Shown here in pieces: positions 1-5,933 of a stretch of 5,933 bases of DNA. Every line of letters starts with the position of its first letter. Within the stretch, counting starts at the first letter, position 1. The position numbers and the translations under genes were made by a program. The notes under the pieces are model-generated. The model searched no databases and had not been told where the DNA came from. It saw nothing but the letters and a program-made list of their open reading frames with translations. Source of the DNA: Planctomycetota bacterium (GTDB lineage: Bacteria; Planctomycetota; Phycisphaerae; Sedimentisphaerales; SG8-4); assembly GCA_030607345.1 (NCBI GenBank), contig JAUWKC010000119.1:1-5933 (forward strand), in the 5' to 3' direction.

Positions 1-800
1 ATCTGGGCAACAAGCAGAGGCGGTTCTATTGTGGAGTCAGCTACCGGCATTTGCTGGTCTTCAAAGGCATTGATTTCGATGTGCAGACTTATCCGCCGCA
101 CGATTATATTGGCACGCCCAAGGATAAACTTCTGCCGAGGGGCAAGAACGCCGGGCTGCTTATCGAACTGATGGCCCGTTCGCATCAACTTTTCGTCAAT
201 CACGAAATCAACAGGGTAAGGGCGGATTTGGGCGAGAACCAGGCCAGCAGCATCTGGCTCTGGGGACAAGGCAAAAAGACACAGATGGAGAGTTTCGAGA
301 AGCGTTTTGGTCTGAAGGGCGCTTTGATAACGGCTGTGGATTTGGCAAGGGGGCTGTCGAAGCTGATAGGATTCGAGCTTATAGAGGTTCCCGGCGCGAC
401 GGGTTTTGTAGATACCAATTACCAGGGCAAAGCAGCGGCGGCTATCGAGGCCCTGGAGAAATACGACCTGGTCTTTGTGCATATAGAAGCCCCGGATGAG
501 GCCTCACATCGCGGCAATGTGGAGATGAAGGTCAAGGCCATTGAACAGATTGACAGACTTATCGTCGGGCCGGTTCTTGAGGCTCTTGAGACATACGAAA
601 ACGGGCGCATACTTGTGGCGCCGGACCACCCGACACCAATTCGAACGTGCGCACACTCGGCCGAGGCGATTCCTTTCGCAATGGCCGGCGCCGGCGTCGG
701 CAGTACATTCGAGGCCGATTTCAGCGAATCGAACGCCGCAAAATCAGGATTGAAAATTGAGAACGGTTTTGAACTTATGGAGTATTTTCTGAAAAGATAA
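1..800 (+). CDS. Archaeal-type phosphoglycerate mutase family protein, probable alternative homoserine kinase (5' partial)
   Basis: The reading frame is open from the left edge (first full codon at base 3) and gives 265 residues; the family is usually about 400, so the N-terminal third is missing. A TTG at 51 is internal, because the residues before it (FYCGVSYRHLL) already match the family. Seen: PPHD soon after, WLWGQGK at visible residues 85-91, VPGATG at 129-134, then the metal-binding blocks HIEAPDEASHRGN (160-172) and APDHPTP (206-212) with a later His at 218. These fit the metal ligands of the alkaline phosphatase superfamily (D165, H169, D208, H209, H218). The missing N-terminus should carry the remaining ligands and the phospho-acceptor Ser. 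Known: the bacterial branch of this family (TIGR02535, proposed homoserine kinase) occurs beside threonine-pathway genes. Inferred: with aspartokinase next door, homoserine phosphorylation is more likely than glycolytic 3-/2-phosphoglycerate interconversion, but sequence alone cannot exclude the mutase. Cytoplasmic; no signal sequence is visible in the part present. Confidence 0.85.
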   Translation, partial: LGNKQRRFYCGVSYRHLLVFKGIDFDVQTYPPHDYIGTPKDKLLPRGKNAGLLIELMARSHQLFVNHEINRVRADLGENQASSIWLWGQGKKTQMESFEKRFGLKGALITAVDLARGLSKLIGFELIEVPGATGFVDTNYQGKAAAAIEALEKYDLVFVHIEAPDEASHRGNVEMKVKAIEQIDRLIVGPVLEALETYENGRILVAPDHPTPIRTCAHSAEAIPFAMAGAGVGSTFEADFSESNAAKSGLKIENGFELMEYFLKR

Positions 801-841
801 AGGGATTGACCGAACAAGGCAAATTCCATAAAAAGGTGAAA

Positions 842-874
842 ATGTTAGACCGAACAGGTAAAGTATGGCGATAA
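842..874 (+). CDS. Possible 10-codon leader ORF overlapping the lysC start
   Basis: ATG at 842 opens MLDRTGKVWR and stops at TAA 872-874, out of frame with lysC, whose ATG (865-867) lies inside it. A strong Shine-Dalgarno (AAGGTGA, 833-839) precedes it, with the AGG core 5 bases from the ATG. By contrast, lysC itself has only AGG at 856-858. The frame is also open upstream to a TTG at 806, which would give a 22-residue Lys-rich peptide, but the AGGG before that TTG is too close to be a normal ribosome site. A ribosome ending at 874 would be well placed to restart at the lysC ATG just behind it. Whether it is translated is inference; a chance ORF of this length is quite possible. Confidence 0.25.
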   Translation: MLDRTGKVWR

Positions 875-2106
875 TAGTACAAAAGTTTGGCGGCACTTCA
901 ATTGCGGATGCCGATAAGATTCGGCGGGCGGCTCAGCGCGTAATCAAGGCTGTAAAGAGCGGCTATCAGGTTGTGGTGGTAGCGTCGGCTCGCGGCAAAC
1001 AGACCGATAAGCTTATTGCCGACGCCCTTGAGCTGAATCCGAATCCCCCAAGGCGTGAGATGGACCAGCTGCTCAGTACCGGCGAGCAGCAGTCAGTTTC
1101 GCTTTTTGCGATGGCGCTGGACGCGGCGGGCCACAAGGCCATCAGCTTTACGGGCGGGCAAATCCGAATGCTCACGGACAGCGACTACACAAAAGCGAGG
1201 ATAAAGAGCATCGACGCCAAGTGCATTCACGAGCAATTGGACCGGGGCAGAATCGTCATTGTCGCCGGTTTCCAGGGGGTCGATGAGAACGAGAACATTA
1301 CGACACTCGGGCGAGGCGGCTCGGATACAACGGCGGTCGCACTTGCGGCAGCATTAAAGGCCGAGCAGTGCGAGATATACACGGACGTCGATGGAATCCA
1401 CACGGCCGACCCCAGGGTTTTCAAAAACGCTGTCAAGATGGACGAAATAAGTTATAATGAGATACTCGAGATGGCAAGTCTCGGCGCGAGCGTTATCTAT
1501 ACCCGCGCGGTCGAGTGCGGCAAGAATTATGACGTTAAAATTCACGTCAGAAGCAGTATTGAACAAACAGAAGGAACAATAATCACTCACGAGGTTCCAC
1601 AAATGGAAGGTGTAGTAGTATCAGGCGCTACGGTTCAAAAAGATATGGCCAAGCTGACTCTTGTCGGGGTTGACAACAACCCGGGCAACGCAGCCGAAGT
1701 ATTCGCTCAACTGGCCCAGGCCAGGGTGATTGTCAACGACATAGCGCAGACGGAAGTAAGTCCGGAAAAGGCGAACCTGTCATTTACAATTCATATTTCG
1801 GATTTGCAGGCCGCCGAGAAGGCCGCCGAACAGATAAGGCAAAAGGTCAACTGCGAAAGCATCTTCGTTCGAGACGACATAGCGGAAGTCTCGGTGGTTG
1901 GCGTTGGGATGCGGACGCACTATGGCGTTGCGGATAAAATGTTCGGCGCCCTCGCCAGGGCAAAGGTGAATATCGATTCCATTACGACCAGTGAAATCCG
2001 CATAAGCGTAATTGTGAATGAGAACGAGGCAGAAAAGGCGCTTGTGGTGGTATGCGAAGCGTTTGACCTGGACAAACCGGCTCAGGACAGGCCAAAGACA
2101 AACTGA
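865..2106 (+). CDS. lysC: Aspartate kinase, monofunctional, two C-terminal ACT domains
   Basis: Aspartokinase phosphorylates L-aspartate with ATP to 4-phospho-L-aspartate, the entry step to lysine, threonine, methionine and diaminopimelate. The 413 residues are the normal length for the monofunctional enzyme; no homoserine dehydrogenase domain follows. Seen: KFGGTS at 7-12 (start of the amino-acid kinase fold, fixing the ATG at 865), SARGKQTDKL at 41-50, STGEQQS at 71-77, GRGGSDTTA at 149-157 and YTDVDGIHTADPR at 172-184. The regulatory part has ACT motifs LVGVDNNPGNAAEVF at 266-280 and GVGMRTHYGVADKMF at 346-360, ending with TTSEIRISVIV at 374-384, a block known from feedback-sensitive enzymes such as Corynebacterium LysC. 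The effector (Lys, Thr or both) cannot be read from sequence. It follows the putative homoserine kinase gene by 64 bases and is probably cotranscribed with it. The ribosome site AGG (856-858, 6 bases before ATG) is weak. Confidence 0.97.
   Translation: MAIIVQKFGGTSIADADKIRRAAQRVIKAVKSGYQVVVVASARGKQTDKLIADALELNPNPPRREMDQLLSTGEQQSVSLFAMALDAAGHKAISFTGGQIRMLTDSDYTKARIKSIDAKCIHEQLDRGRIVIVAGFQGVDENENITTLGRGGSDTTAVALAAALKAEQCEIYTDVDGIHTADPRVFKNAVKMDEISYNEILEMASLGASVIYTRAVECGKNYDVKIHVRSSIEQTEGTIITHEVPQMEGVVVSGATVQKDMAKLTLVGVDNNPGNAAEVFAQLAQARVIVNDIAQTEVSPEKANLSFTIHISDLQAAEKAAEQIRQKVNCESIFVRDDIAEVSVVGVGMRTHYGVADKMFGALARAKVNIDSITTSEIRISVIVNENEAEKALVVVCEAFDLDKPAQDRPKTN
1603..2106 (+). other. Probable internal in-frame translation start giving the aspartokinase beta (ACT-only) subunit
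   Basis: Met247 of the aspartokinase (ATG 1603-1605) is preceded by GAGG at 1591-1594 with 8 bases between, a better ribosome site than that of the full-length protein. Starting here gives 167 residues comprising only the two ACT domains, beginning MEGVVVSGATVQKDMAKLTL. Known: Bacillus subtilis and Corynebacterium glutamicum lysC make a beta subunit from an internal start at about residue 250, with a closely similar beginning, and the enzyme is an alpha2beta2 tetramer. Position, motif and ribosome site all agree; actual production of the short product is inferred. Confidence 0.55.
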
Positions 2107-2145
2107 CGAGTAGCGTTGGGAAAAAGAAAGCAAACCGGTTACGCA

Positions 2146-2727
2146 ATGAGCAGGCGTCGGCAAAGGATTTTATTTGTTGCGTTTTTGCTGGCGGCTGTGA
2201 TTCTTATTGCGCTCGACCGAAGCCCCGTCAGCCGAAGTTGGCGGCCGGAGTCGGACGACGTCGGCAAATATCACGACAAAAACTTCCGCGTGGTAAAAGT
2301 TGTTGATGGCGATACCATCGACATAGACGTGCCGGACGGGAAATACGAGCACACGCGGATTCGCTTGTGGGGGATTGACACGCCGGAGAAAAACGCCTTT
2401 TTCGGAGACCGCGCGACCAGTTTTACGACAGAACTGGCGATTGGCAAGGAAGTTACGGTTTACGTTGACCAGGACAACCGCACGAGAGGCAAATACGGCA
2501 GGCTGTTGGCTTACGTTCAACTGCCGGACGGCAGATTCCTGAACGAGGTTCTTGTAAGTGAGGGCCTAGCGTATGCGGACCTGCGATTCGGGCACAGTTT
2601 TTACAACAAGTACCGGCAATTGGAGGGAAGCGCGCGGAGCCAGGGAAAAGGCCTGTGGGCGCAAGTGAGCCGGGAGCAACTTCCGGATTGGCTGCAAAGA
2701 AAACGGCCAAAACTGCTTCTGAAGTAA
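2146..2727 (+). CDS. Membrane-anchored staphylococcal-nuclease-type (thermonuclease, SNc) nuclease
   Basis: Predicted Ca-dependent phosphodiesterase that cleaves DNA and/or RNA outside the cytoplasmic membrane. From the ATG at 2146 it is 193 residues: a basic start (MSRRRQR), a hydrophobic segment at about 8-23 serving as signal anchor or signal peptide, a linker, and one SNc domain at about 45-178. Seen: VVDGDTIDID with Asp56, RIRLWGIDTPEKN with Arg73, Asp78, Thr79 and Glu81, and GKYGRLLAY with Arg119. These match Asp21, Arg35, Asp40, Thr41, Glu43 and Arg87 of the Staphylococcus aureus enzyme, so the site looks intact. The tail is basic (RKRPKLLLK). A TTG at 2116 would add ten residues; it has at most a weak GAG and the ATG has no clear ribosome site, so the start is uncertain. 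It begins 39 bases (or 9, from TTG) after lysC and could be on its transcript, but no functional link with amino-acid synthesis is evident. Role may be nucleic-acid scavenging. Confidence 0.93.
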   Translation: MSRRRQRILFVAFLLAAVILIALDRSPVSRSWRPESDDVGKYHDKNFRVVKVVDGDTIDIDVPDGKYEHTRIRLWGIDTPEKNAFFGDRATSFTTELAIGKEVTVYVDQDNRTRGKYGRLLAYVQLPDGRFLNEVLVSEGLAYADLRFGHSFYNKYRQLEGSARSQGKGLWAQVSREQLPDWLQRKRPKLLLK

Positions 2728-3005
2728 CCGTTCCAACTGATTGAAGCAATTTTTTGATTTTTCCAAAGCCGGCACAGAGAATCCTGGTTGAGGTGTGTGA
2801 AAAGAGCGGGTGCACGGCTTCTTTTTGGGCGGAAATTTTGCGCTTTGGGCCGGCTGAGCCGGTGACGGTGTATATGCTGCGGGCCAGGGCGTGCTCAACG
2901 ATGACGTAACGGCAACAGAAACATACAGGCTAAGCAAGGGATGGTAAGAAAGAGCTTGTTTGGTCTGGCTGTATGCATATAATCACATAAAGCGAGGTTG
3001 GTCTT
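2728..3005 (+). other. Intergenic region of 278 bases, no convincing gene
   Basis: A T-rich run (2750-2762) lies just after the nuclease stop behind a weak bulged stem (TTCCAA/TTGAA, 2731-2745), at best a poor terminator. A perfect 5-bp inverted repeat CCGGC-TGA-GCCGG sits at 2850-2862 with no T run after it. One plus-strand frame stays open from TTG 2754 to TAA 2909 (51 codons), but it has no ribosome site and no recognisable motif. The right end carries the promoter and ribosome site of the next gene. The middle may be decayed coding sequence; I cannot identify a source. Confidence 0.5.
2956..2983 (+). promoter_or_regulatory. Likely sigma-70-type promoter of the exported-protein gene
   Basis: A perfect TATAAT at 2978-2983 is preceded at 16 bases by TTGTTT (2956-2961), which matches only the TTG half of the -35 consensus. 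Transcription would start near 2990, leaving a leader of about 16 bases that just contains the ribosome site GAGGT (2994-2998), 7 to 8 bases before the ATG at 3006. The close fit of promoter, ribosome site and start supports separate transcription of this gene from the nuclease upstream. Confidence 0.55.
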
Positions 3006-4082
3006 ATGCGATACCAAAAGGTCGTTTTGTTTTTAGTTGCGGCATCTTTGGTGCCGGTAGACAGAGAAGCGGAGAGTTCGGATATAACGCCTGAACTGGA
3101 GTATCGTTTGGTCGCAGCAAAAAGGGTGGGTGGGAAAACCGGCAGGATAAGCTGCCAACTTCGAGTGGACAATGTAAGCGAAGCGACTCAATTTTTCTTC
3201 AGACCTGGCGGACAGGGTCTTTCGCTGGAGGTGAAGGGAGTAAGCAAGAAAGGTTATTCTGTATCCTGGCAAGAGCAAGAGACAGAGTTTGAATCTCTAT
3301 GGAAAGAACGGATTGTGCTTCGGCCCAAATGTTCATTTGAGATGCCATTGGCGCAGATTCGGTTTGCAAAGGTTGATGGGAGCGGGGAGCCGTTGCGAAA
3401 AGGGCATTACGTTATCACAGGTTTATGGAAACGAAGCGATTTTGGAGATGTTAAAGGATGCAGTTTCGAGGTTATTGAGGAGTACGTCCTTGAAACCGTG
3501 CCTCTTGAGCCAGCCACTGATGAGTACCCGTTCGGCATCGTTCTTGAATCTTCTTTGAAAGAATACAGACAGGGTGAGCCGGTGCTCCTTAGTATCAAAA
3601 TGCAGAACAACGGGGAGAAAGCCGTTAAGCTGCTCAATTTTTTCCATCCCTACGAGGATTATTTCCTGCTGGACAAGTACGATGATGCTGACAAGTTAAT
3701 TGAGACGGAACTGCATATATTGAAGCTTGTAACTCCTGCAGCGGGCGAAGACTGGATAACGCTGCTTCCGGCGGAATCCTTGTCGGTGCATGTTGATGCG
3801 AGTAATGCATTTCCGGCTACCGCTCGTTATAGGGCGAAGACAACATACCCACGCAAGGCTTTGATGATAGGTGTTGACGGCAAAGCTGCTTATACCAGTC
3901 AACACAAGTGGATATCAAATCGTGTTGTTTTTGATATTTCAGACCGACCGGCAGAGAAGCCGGTGGCAGACAACGGCCGGCCACACGTCTGGCTGTTGCT
4001 GGCCCTGGGATTAGCGGTACTTGTAACAGGCGCTGGTGTGCTGGTGCTGAGAAGAAAGCGGAAGCTAAACACGGACAAGTAG
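3006..4082 (+). CDS. Unrecognised exported protein: two similar beta-rich domains and a C-terminal membrane anchor
   Basis: I do not recognise a named family. The 358 residues begin with a signal-like segment (MRYQK then hydrophobic 6-18), though no clear cleavage site is seen. Two beta-rich halves follow, about 28-165 and 177-312. They align by eye: each opens with a short strand, then a strand pair around an Asn (QLRVDNVSEA at 51-60; IKMQNNGEKA at 197-206), a Phe-rich stretch (FFFRPGG at 63-69; NFFHPYEDYF at 211-220), a proline-bearing strand (IVLRPKCSFEMPL; ITLLPAESLSVHV) and a closing strand ending in a basic pair. This suggests an immunoglobulin-like fold duplicated in tandem. A hydrophobic helix at about 327-348 followed by RRKRK would stop transfer, putting the domains outside and a short tail inside. 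The start is supported by GAGGT at 2994-2998. It appears to be a single-gene unit, convergent with the two-component operon. No catalytic motif is seen; a binding or structural role is only a guess. Confidence 0.85.
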   Translation: MRYQKVVLFLVAASLVPVDREAESSDITPELEYRLVAAKRVGGKTGRISCQLRVDNVSEATQFFFRPGGQGLSLEVKGVSKKGYSVSWQEQETEFESLWKERIVLRPKCSFEMPLAQIRFAKVDGSGEPLRKGHYVITGLWKRSDFGDVKGCSFEVIEEYVLETVPLEPATDEYPFGIVLESSLKEYRQGEPVLLSIKMQNNGEKAVKLLNFFHPYEDYFLLDKYDDADKLIETELHILKLVTPAAGEDWITLLPAESLSVHVDASNAFPATARYRAKTTYPRKALMIGVDGKAAYTSQHKWISNRVVFDISDRPAEKPVADNGRPHVWLLLALGLAVLVTGAGVLVLRRKRKLNTDK

Positions 4083-4135
4083 AGGACTCGCCAAAGAGCC
4101 GGCAGGAAAAACACAATCAGCCTATGGCCCGGCGG
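4083..4135. other. Convergent spacer between the exported-protein gene and the response regulator gene
   Basis: This 53-base gap separates two genes ending tail to tail, where a shared terminator would be expected. Only weak signals are present. On the minus strand AGCC (at the stop codon) can pair with GGCT some 11 bases on, followed after a few bases by a run of five T (plus-strand AAAAA at 4107-4111). On the plus strand, GCCGG at 4098-4102 can pair with CCGGC at 4129-4133 across a long loop with no T run. I would not call either a firm terminator. Confidence 0.3.
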
Positions 4136-5512
4136 CTACAGGTTGTAGTCTTTGATTTTCCGGTAGAGTGTTCTTTCACCGATGCCGAGGATTTTGGCGG
4201 CCTTTTCGCGGTTGCCGCCGGTCCTGGCAAGCGTGTCGGTAATGGCCTTTTTCTCCAGCTCGTCGAGTGAGACGCCTGCGAGGCTCGTACCGAGCCCTTG
4301 CGGTTTGCCGGAGGTCAGTTGGCGAAGCTGGTGTATTTCCTGTGGTATGTCGCGGACGTCGAGACGGTTGGAATCGCACATAACGACCATTGCCCGAATG
4401 GAGTTTCTGAGCTGGCGGATATTTCCGGGCCAGTCATAGTTTTCGAGGATGGACAGGGCAGAATCGGTTATGCCGGTGACCTGCGAGCCGGTTTCGTCAG
4501 CAGCTTCCTTGAGAAAATACTCTACAAGTTCGGCAATGTCCTGTGTTCTGTCACGCAGCGCCGGCAGGGTAATGCTAACGCCCTTGATTCTGAAATACAG
4601 GTCCTGCCTGAATTTGTTGCGTTCTATCAGATTTGTGAGGTCGTGGTTTGTGGCGCTGATTACACGGACGTCAACCTTGATTGTTTTGTGCGAGCCGACG
4701 GGTACGACAATACCATCTTCGAGAAACCGCAGGAGCTTTGCCTGCATATTGAGCGGCATATCACCGATTTCGTCCAGCAGCAGCGTGCCTTTATCGGTTA
4801 TCTCGAAAAGACCTTTTCTGTCACCGGTTGCCCCGGTAAAGGCCCCTTTGACATGTCCGAATAGTGCGCTCTCAAGAAGGGTTTCAGTCAAACCGGCACA
4901 ATTAAGCGGTCTGAACGGCTTGTGCCGTCTCGGCGAGTTAATGTGAATCGCCCTTGCGAGCAGCTCCTTGCCCGTTCCGGAGGGTCCTTCAATCAAGACA
5001 GAGATGTTTGTGGGCGCGACGCGCTGCAGCACTTCGAATATGCCCTGCATAGCGGGGCTTTCGCCGCGGATGCCCTCAAACATGAAATCTTCGGGCTGAG
5101 CCTTGAAGTGGTCTCGATACCGCTGAACCGACTTTGAAGCCTCTCGGCCTGCCTGTGCTACCAACGTTCGAAGCTGGTCAATATCTATCGGCTTGACCAG
5201 ATAGTCGTACGCACCGCGTCTCATCGCTTCCTTGCAGTTATCTATGGTTGCGTAGGCGGTTATTAAAATAACTTCGGTTGCGTCAGAGCGTTTTTTTGCT
5301 TCTTCCAGTATGGCCAAGCCGTCCAGCTTATCGTTCAATCTCAAATCGGTGACAACGACATCAACTCTCCTGCTTCGGAGGATTTCCACGGCGTCGGCGC
5401 CGGTGTAAACAGCGAGAGCCTTTGCGCAGACCTTCTCCAGGGCCTCGACAATTCCGTCGGCATGCTCGCGTTCGTCGTCAACAACCAGGACTATGATACC
5501 CTCGTCGCTCAA
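4136..5512 (-). CDS. NtrC-family sigma-54-dependent response regulator
   Basis: DNA-binding activator that, when phosphorylated by its partner kinase, uses ATP to open sigma-54 RNA polymerase promoters. All three parts are present in 458 residues. The receiver domain (about 7-122) has the acidic pair D12/D13, phospho-acceptor D56 (VVVTDLRLND), T84 and K107. The AAA+ domain (about 146-375) has Walker A GPSGTGKE at 176-183, the sigma-54 contact loop GAFTGA at 223-228, Walker B LLLDEIGD at 244-251, likely arginine fingers in FRQDLYFR (301-308) and WPGNIRQLRN at 361-370. A Fis-type helix-turn-helix follows at about 432-455. Walker A has Pro where Glu is usual (GESGTGKE), a tolerated variant since the Gly, Lys and Thr remain. 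The start is TTG at 5512 with GAGGT 6 bases upstream; it follows the kinase stop by 9 bases. The sequence does not tell which member of the family (nitrogen, metal, acetoacetate or other) it is or what genes it controls. Confidence 0.96.
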   Translation of the reverse strand: MSDEGIIVLVVDDEREHADGIVEALEKVCAKALAVYTGADAVEILRSRRVDVVVTDLRLNDKLDGLAILEEAKKRSDATEVILITAYATIDNCKEAMRRGAYDYLVKPIDIDQLRTLVAQAGREASKSVQRYRDHFKAQPEDFMFEGIRGESPAMQGIFEVLQRVAPTNISVLIEGPSGTGKELLARAIHINSPRRHKPFRPLNCAGLTETLLESALFGHVKGAFTGATGDRKGLFEITDKGTLLLDEIGDMPLNMQAKLLRFLEDGIVVPVGSHKTIKVDVRVISATNHDLTNLIERNKFRQDLYFRIKGVSITLPALRDRTQDIAELVEYFLKEAADETGSQVTGITDSALSILENYDWPGNIRQLRNSIRAMVVMCDSNRLDVRDIPQEIHQLRQLTSGKPQGLGTSLAGVSLDELEKKAITDTLARTGGNREKAAKILGIGERTLYRKIKDYNL

Positions 5513-5518
5513 ATCAAT

Positions 5519-5524
5519 ACCTCA
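5519..5524 (-). promoter_or_regulatory. Ribosome site overlapping the kinase stop codon, decides the regulator start
   Basis: Read on the minus strand, TGAGGT contains both the TGA stop of the histidine kinase and the GAGGT Shine-Dalgarno of the response regulator, with 6 bases to the TTG start at 5512-5510. No ATG or GTG lies in frame between the two genes. The overlap means ribosomes ending the kinase sit on the regulator's ribosome site, so the two are probably translationally coupled, with the weak TTG setting regulator level relative to kinase. Confidence 0.7.
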
Positions 5525-5933
5525 CTCGTCCTGAAGCGGCAATTTTATGGTGAAAGAACTTCCTTTTCCGACATCACTTTCCACAGTTATTGTTCCGTTG
5601 TGAGCCTCGACTATTCTTTTTGCCGTTGCCAGGCCCAGGCCGCTGCCGCCGGGTCTGGACGAATAATAAACATCGAAAATCCTTTCCTGTCTATCCGGCT
5701 CAATACCGCTGCCGGTGTCGGTAATCTTAATAATAACGTCTCTGTCCTGTCGATGCGTCGTTACAATCAATTCGCCACCGTCTATCATGGCCTGCCGGGC
5801 GTTGATAAACAGGTTCAATATTACCTGTTTTAGCATATCGGGGTCAACTTTGCAAACCAGCGGCTCGTCATGGAGAACCTGCCTGACGGTTATCGCATTG
5901 CTGTGTGCCTGGGGCGTATAGAAATCGACCATA
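5522..5933 (-). CDS. Sensor histidine kinase, C-terminal ATPase domain (5' partial)
   Basis: Only the last 136 residues are in the window; the frame runs off the right edge and the Met at the edge is internal. Seen: the end of the dimerisation helix region (VDFYTPQA), the N box KQVILNLFINARQAM at visible residues 35-49 (N40, N44), the G1 box DTGSGI at 72-77, the F box IFDVYYSS at 85-92 and the G2 box GGSGLGL at 95-101, then the terminal strands of the Bergerat ATPase fold. In the lid the common TTK is replaced by SSR. The His-bearing domain and any sensor or membrane parts lie outside the window. As the first gene of the pair it should phosphorylate the response regulator encoded next; signal unknown. 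Confidence 0.95.
   Translation of the reverse strand, partial: MVDFYTPQAHSNAITVRQVLHDEPLVCKVDPDMLKQVILNLFINARQAMIDGGELIVTTHRQDRDVIIKITDTGSGIEPDRQERIFDVYYSSRPGGSGLGLATAKRIVEAHNGTITVESDVGKGSSFTIKLPLQDE

Noticed and set aside
419..829. Minus-strand open frame of 136 codons
   Set aside because: It is antisense to the conserved metal-binding region of the phosphoglycerate-mutase-like gene, whose motifs are clear.
801..864. A lysine riboswitch before lysC
   Set aside because: The gap is only 64 bases, far too short for the lysine aptamer, and no multi-helix fold is visible.
2731..2762. Intrinsic terminator after the nuclease gene
   Set aside because: There is a T-rich run, but the stem before it is short, bulged and A/T-based, with no GC-rich hairpin.
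2453..2937. Minus-strand open frames reaching from the nuclease gene into the spacer
   Set aside because: They overlap the SNc catalytic region on the other strand and show no recognisable motif or ribosome site.
2961..2978. A sigma-54-like -24/-12 promoter before the exported-protein gene (TGG...TGCAT)
   Set aside because: Attractive because a sigma-54 activator is encoded nearby, but the spacing between the GG and GC elements is one base too long (11 instead of 10) and the TGGCAC box is poor. The overlapping TATAAT fits better.
4298..4946. Two long plus-strand open frames (188 and 165 codons) opposite the response regulator
   Set aside because: They lie fully antisense to an unmistakable NtrC-family gene, have no domain motif or ribosome site, and are shadows of its codon bias.

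Overview
This window reads as ordinary bacterial chromosome. G+C is roughly balanced, start codons include TTG, and spacers are short. There is no RNA gene, CRISPR array, insertion sequence or phage module. Gene content and motif variants (an apgM-type gene beside a monofunctional aspartokinase, a kinase ending in an SSR-P-GGSGLGL lid, an orphan exported protein with a C-terminal membrane anchor) suggest an anaerobic, Gram-negative-type lineage such as Planctomycetota/Phycisphaerae. That placement is a guess from style, not a proven one.

Left part (1-2106, plus strand): the 3' two-thirds of an alkaline-phosphatase-superfamily gene of the archaeal-type phosphoglycerate mutase family is followed 64 bases later by lysC, an aspartokinase with two ACT domains. 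This pairing matches a family proposed to be an alternative homoserine kinase, so the two genes probably make part of the aspartate-to-threonine/lysine pathway. lysC has a good internal start site for a separate regulatory subunit. A tiny ORF with a stronger Shine-Dalgarno than lysC overlaps the lysC start.

Middle (2107-4135, plus strand): a membrane-anchored staphylococcal-nuclease-type nuclease lies right behind lysC and may share its transcript. A 278-base spacer follows, holding a likely sigma-70-type promoter, and then an unrecognised 358-residue exported protein built from two similar beta-rich halves plus a C-terminal transmembrane helix.

Right part (4136-5933, minus strand): a two-component operon converges on the middle genes. 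The ATPase end of a sensor histidine kinase is followed after 9 bases by an NtrC-type sigma-54 response regulator that starts at TTG. The regulator's Shine-Dalgarno overlaps the kinase stop codon, pointing to coupled translation.

I did not find a clear new multi-gene system. The points most worth following are the probable non-canonical homoserine kinase, the in-frame second product of lysC, the lysC leader ORF, and the orphan two-domain surface or periplasmic protein.
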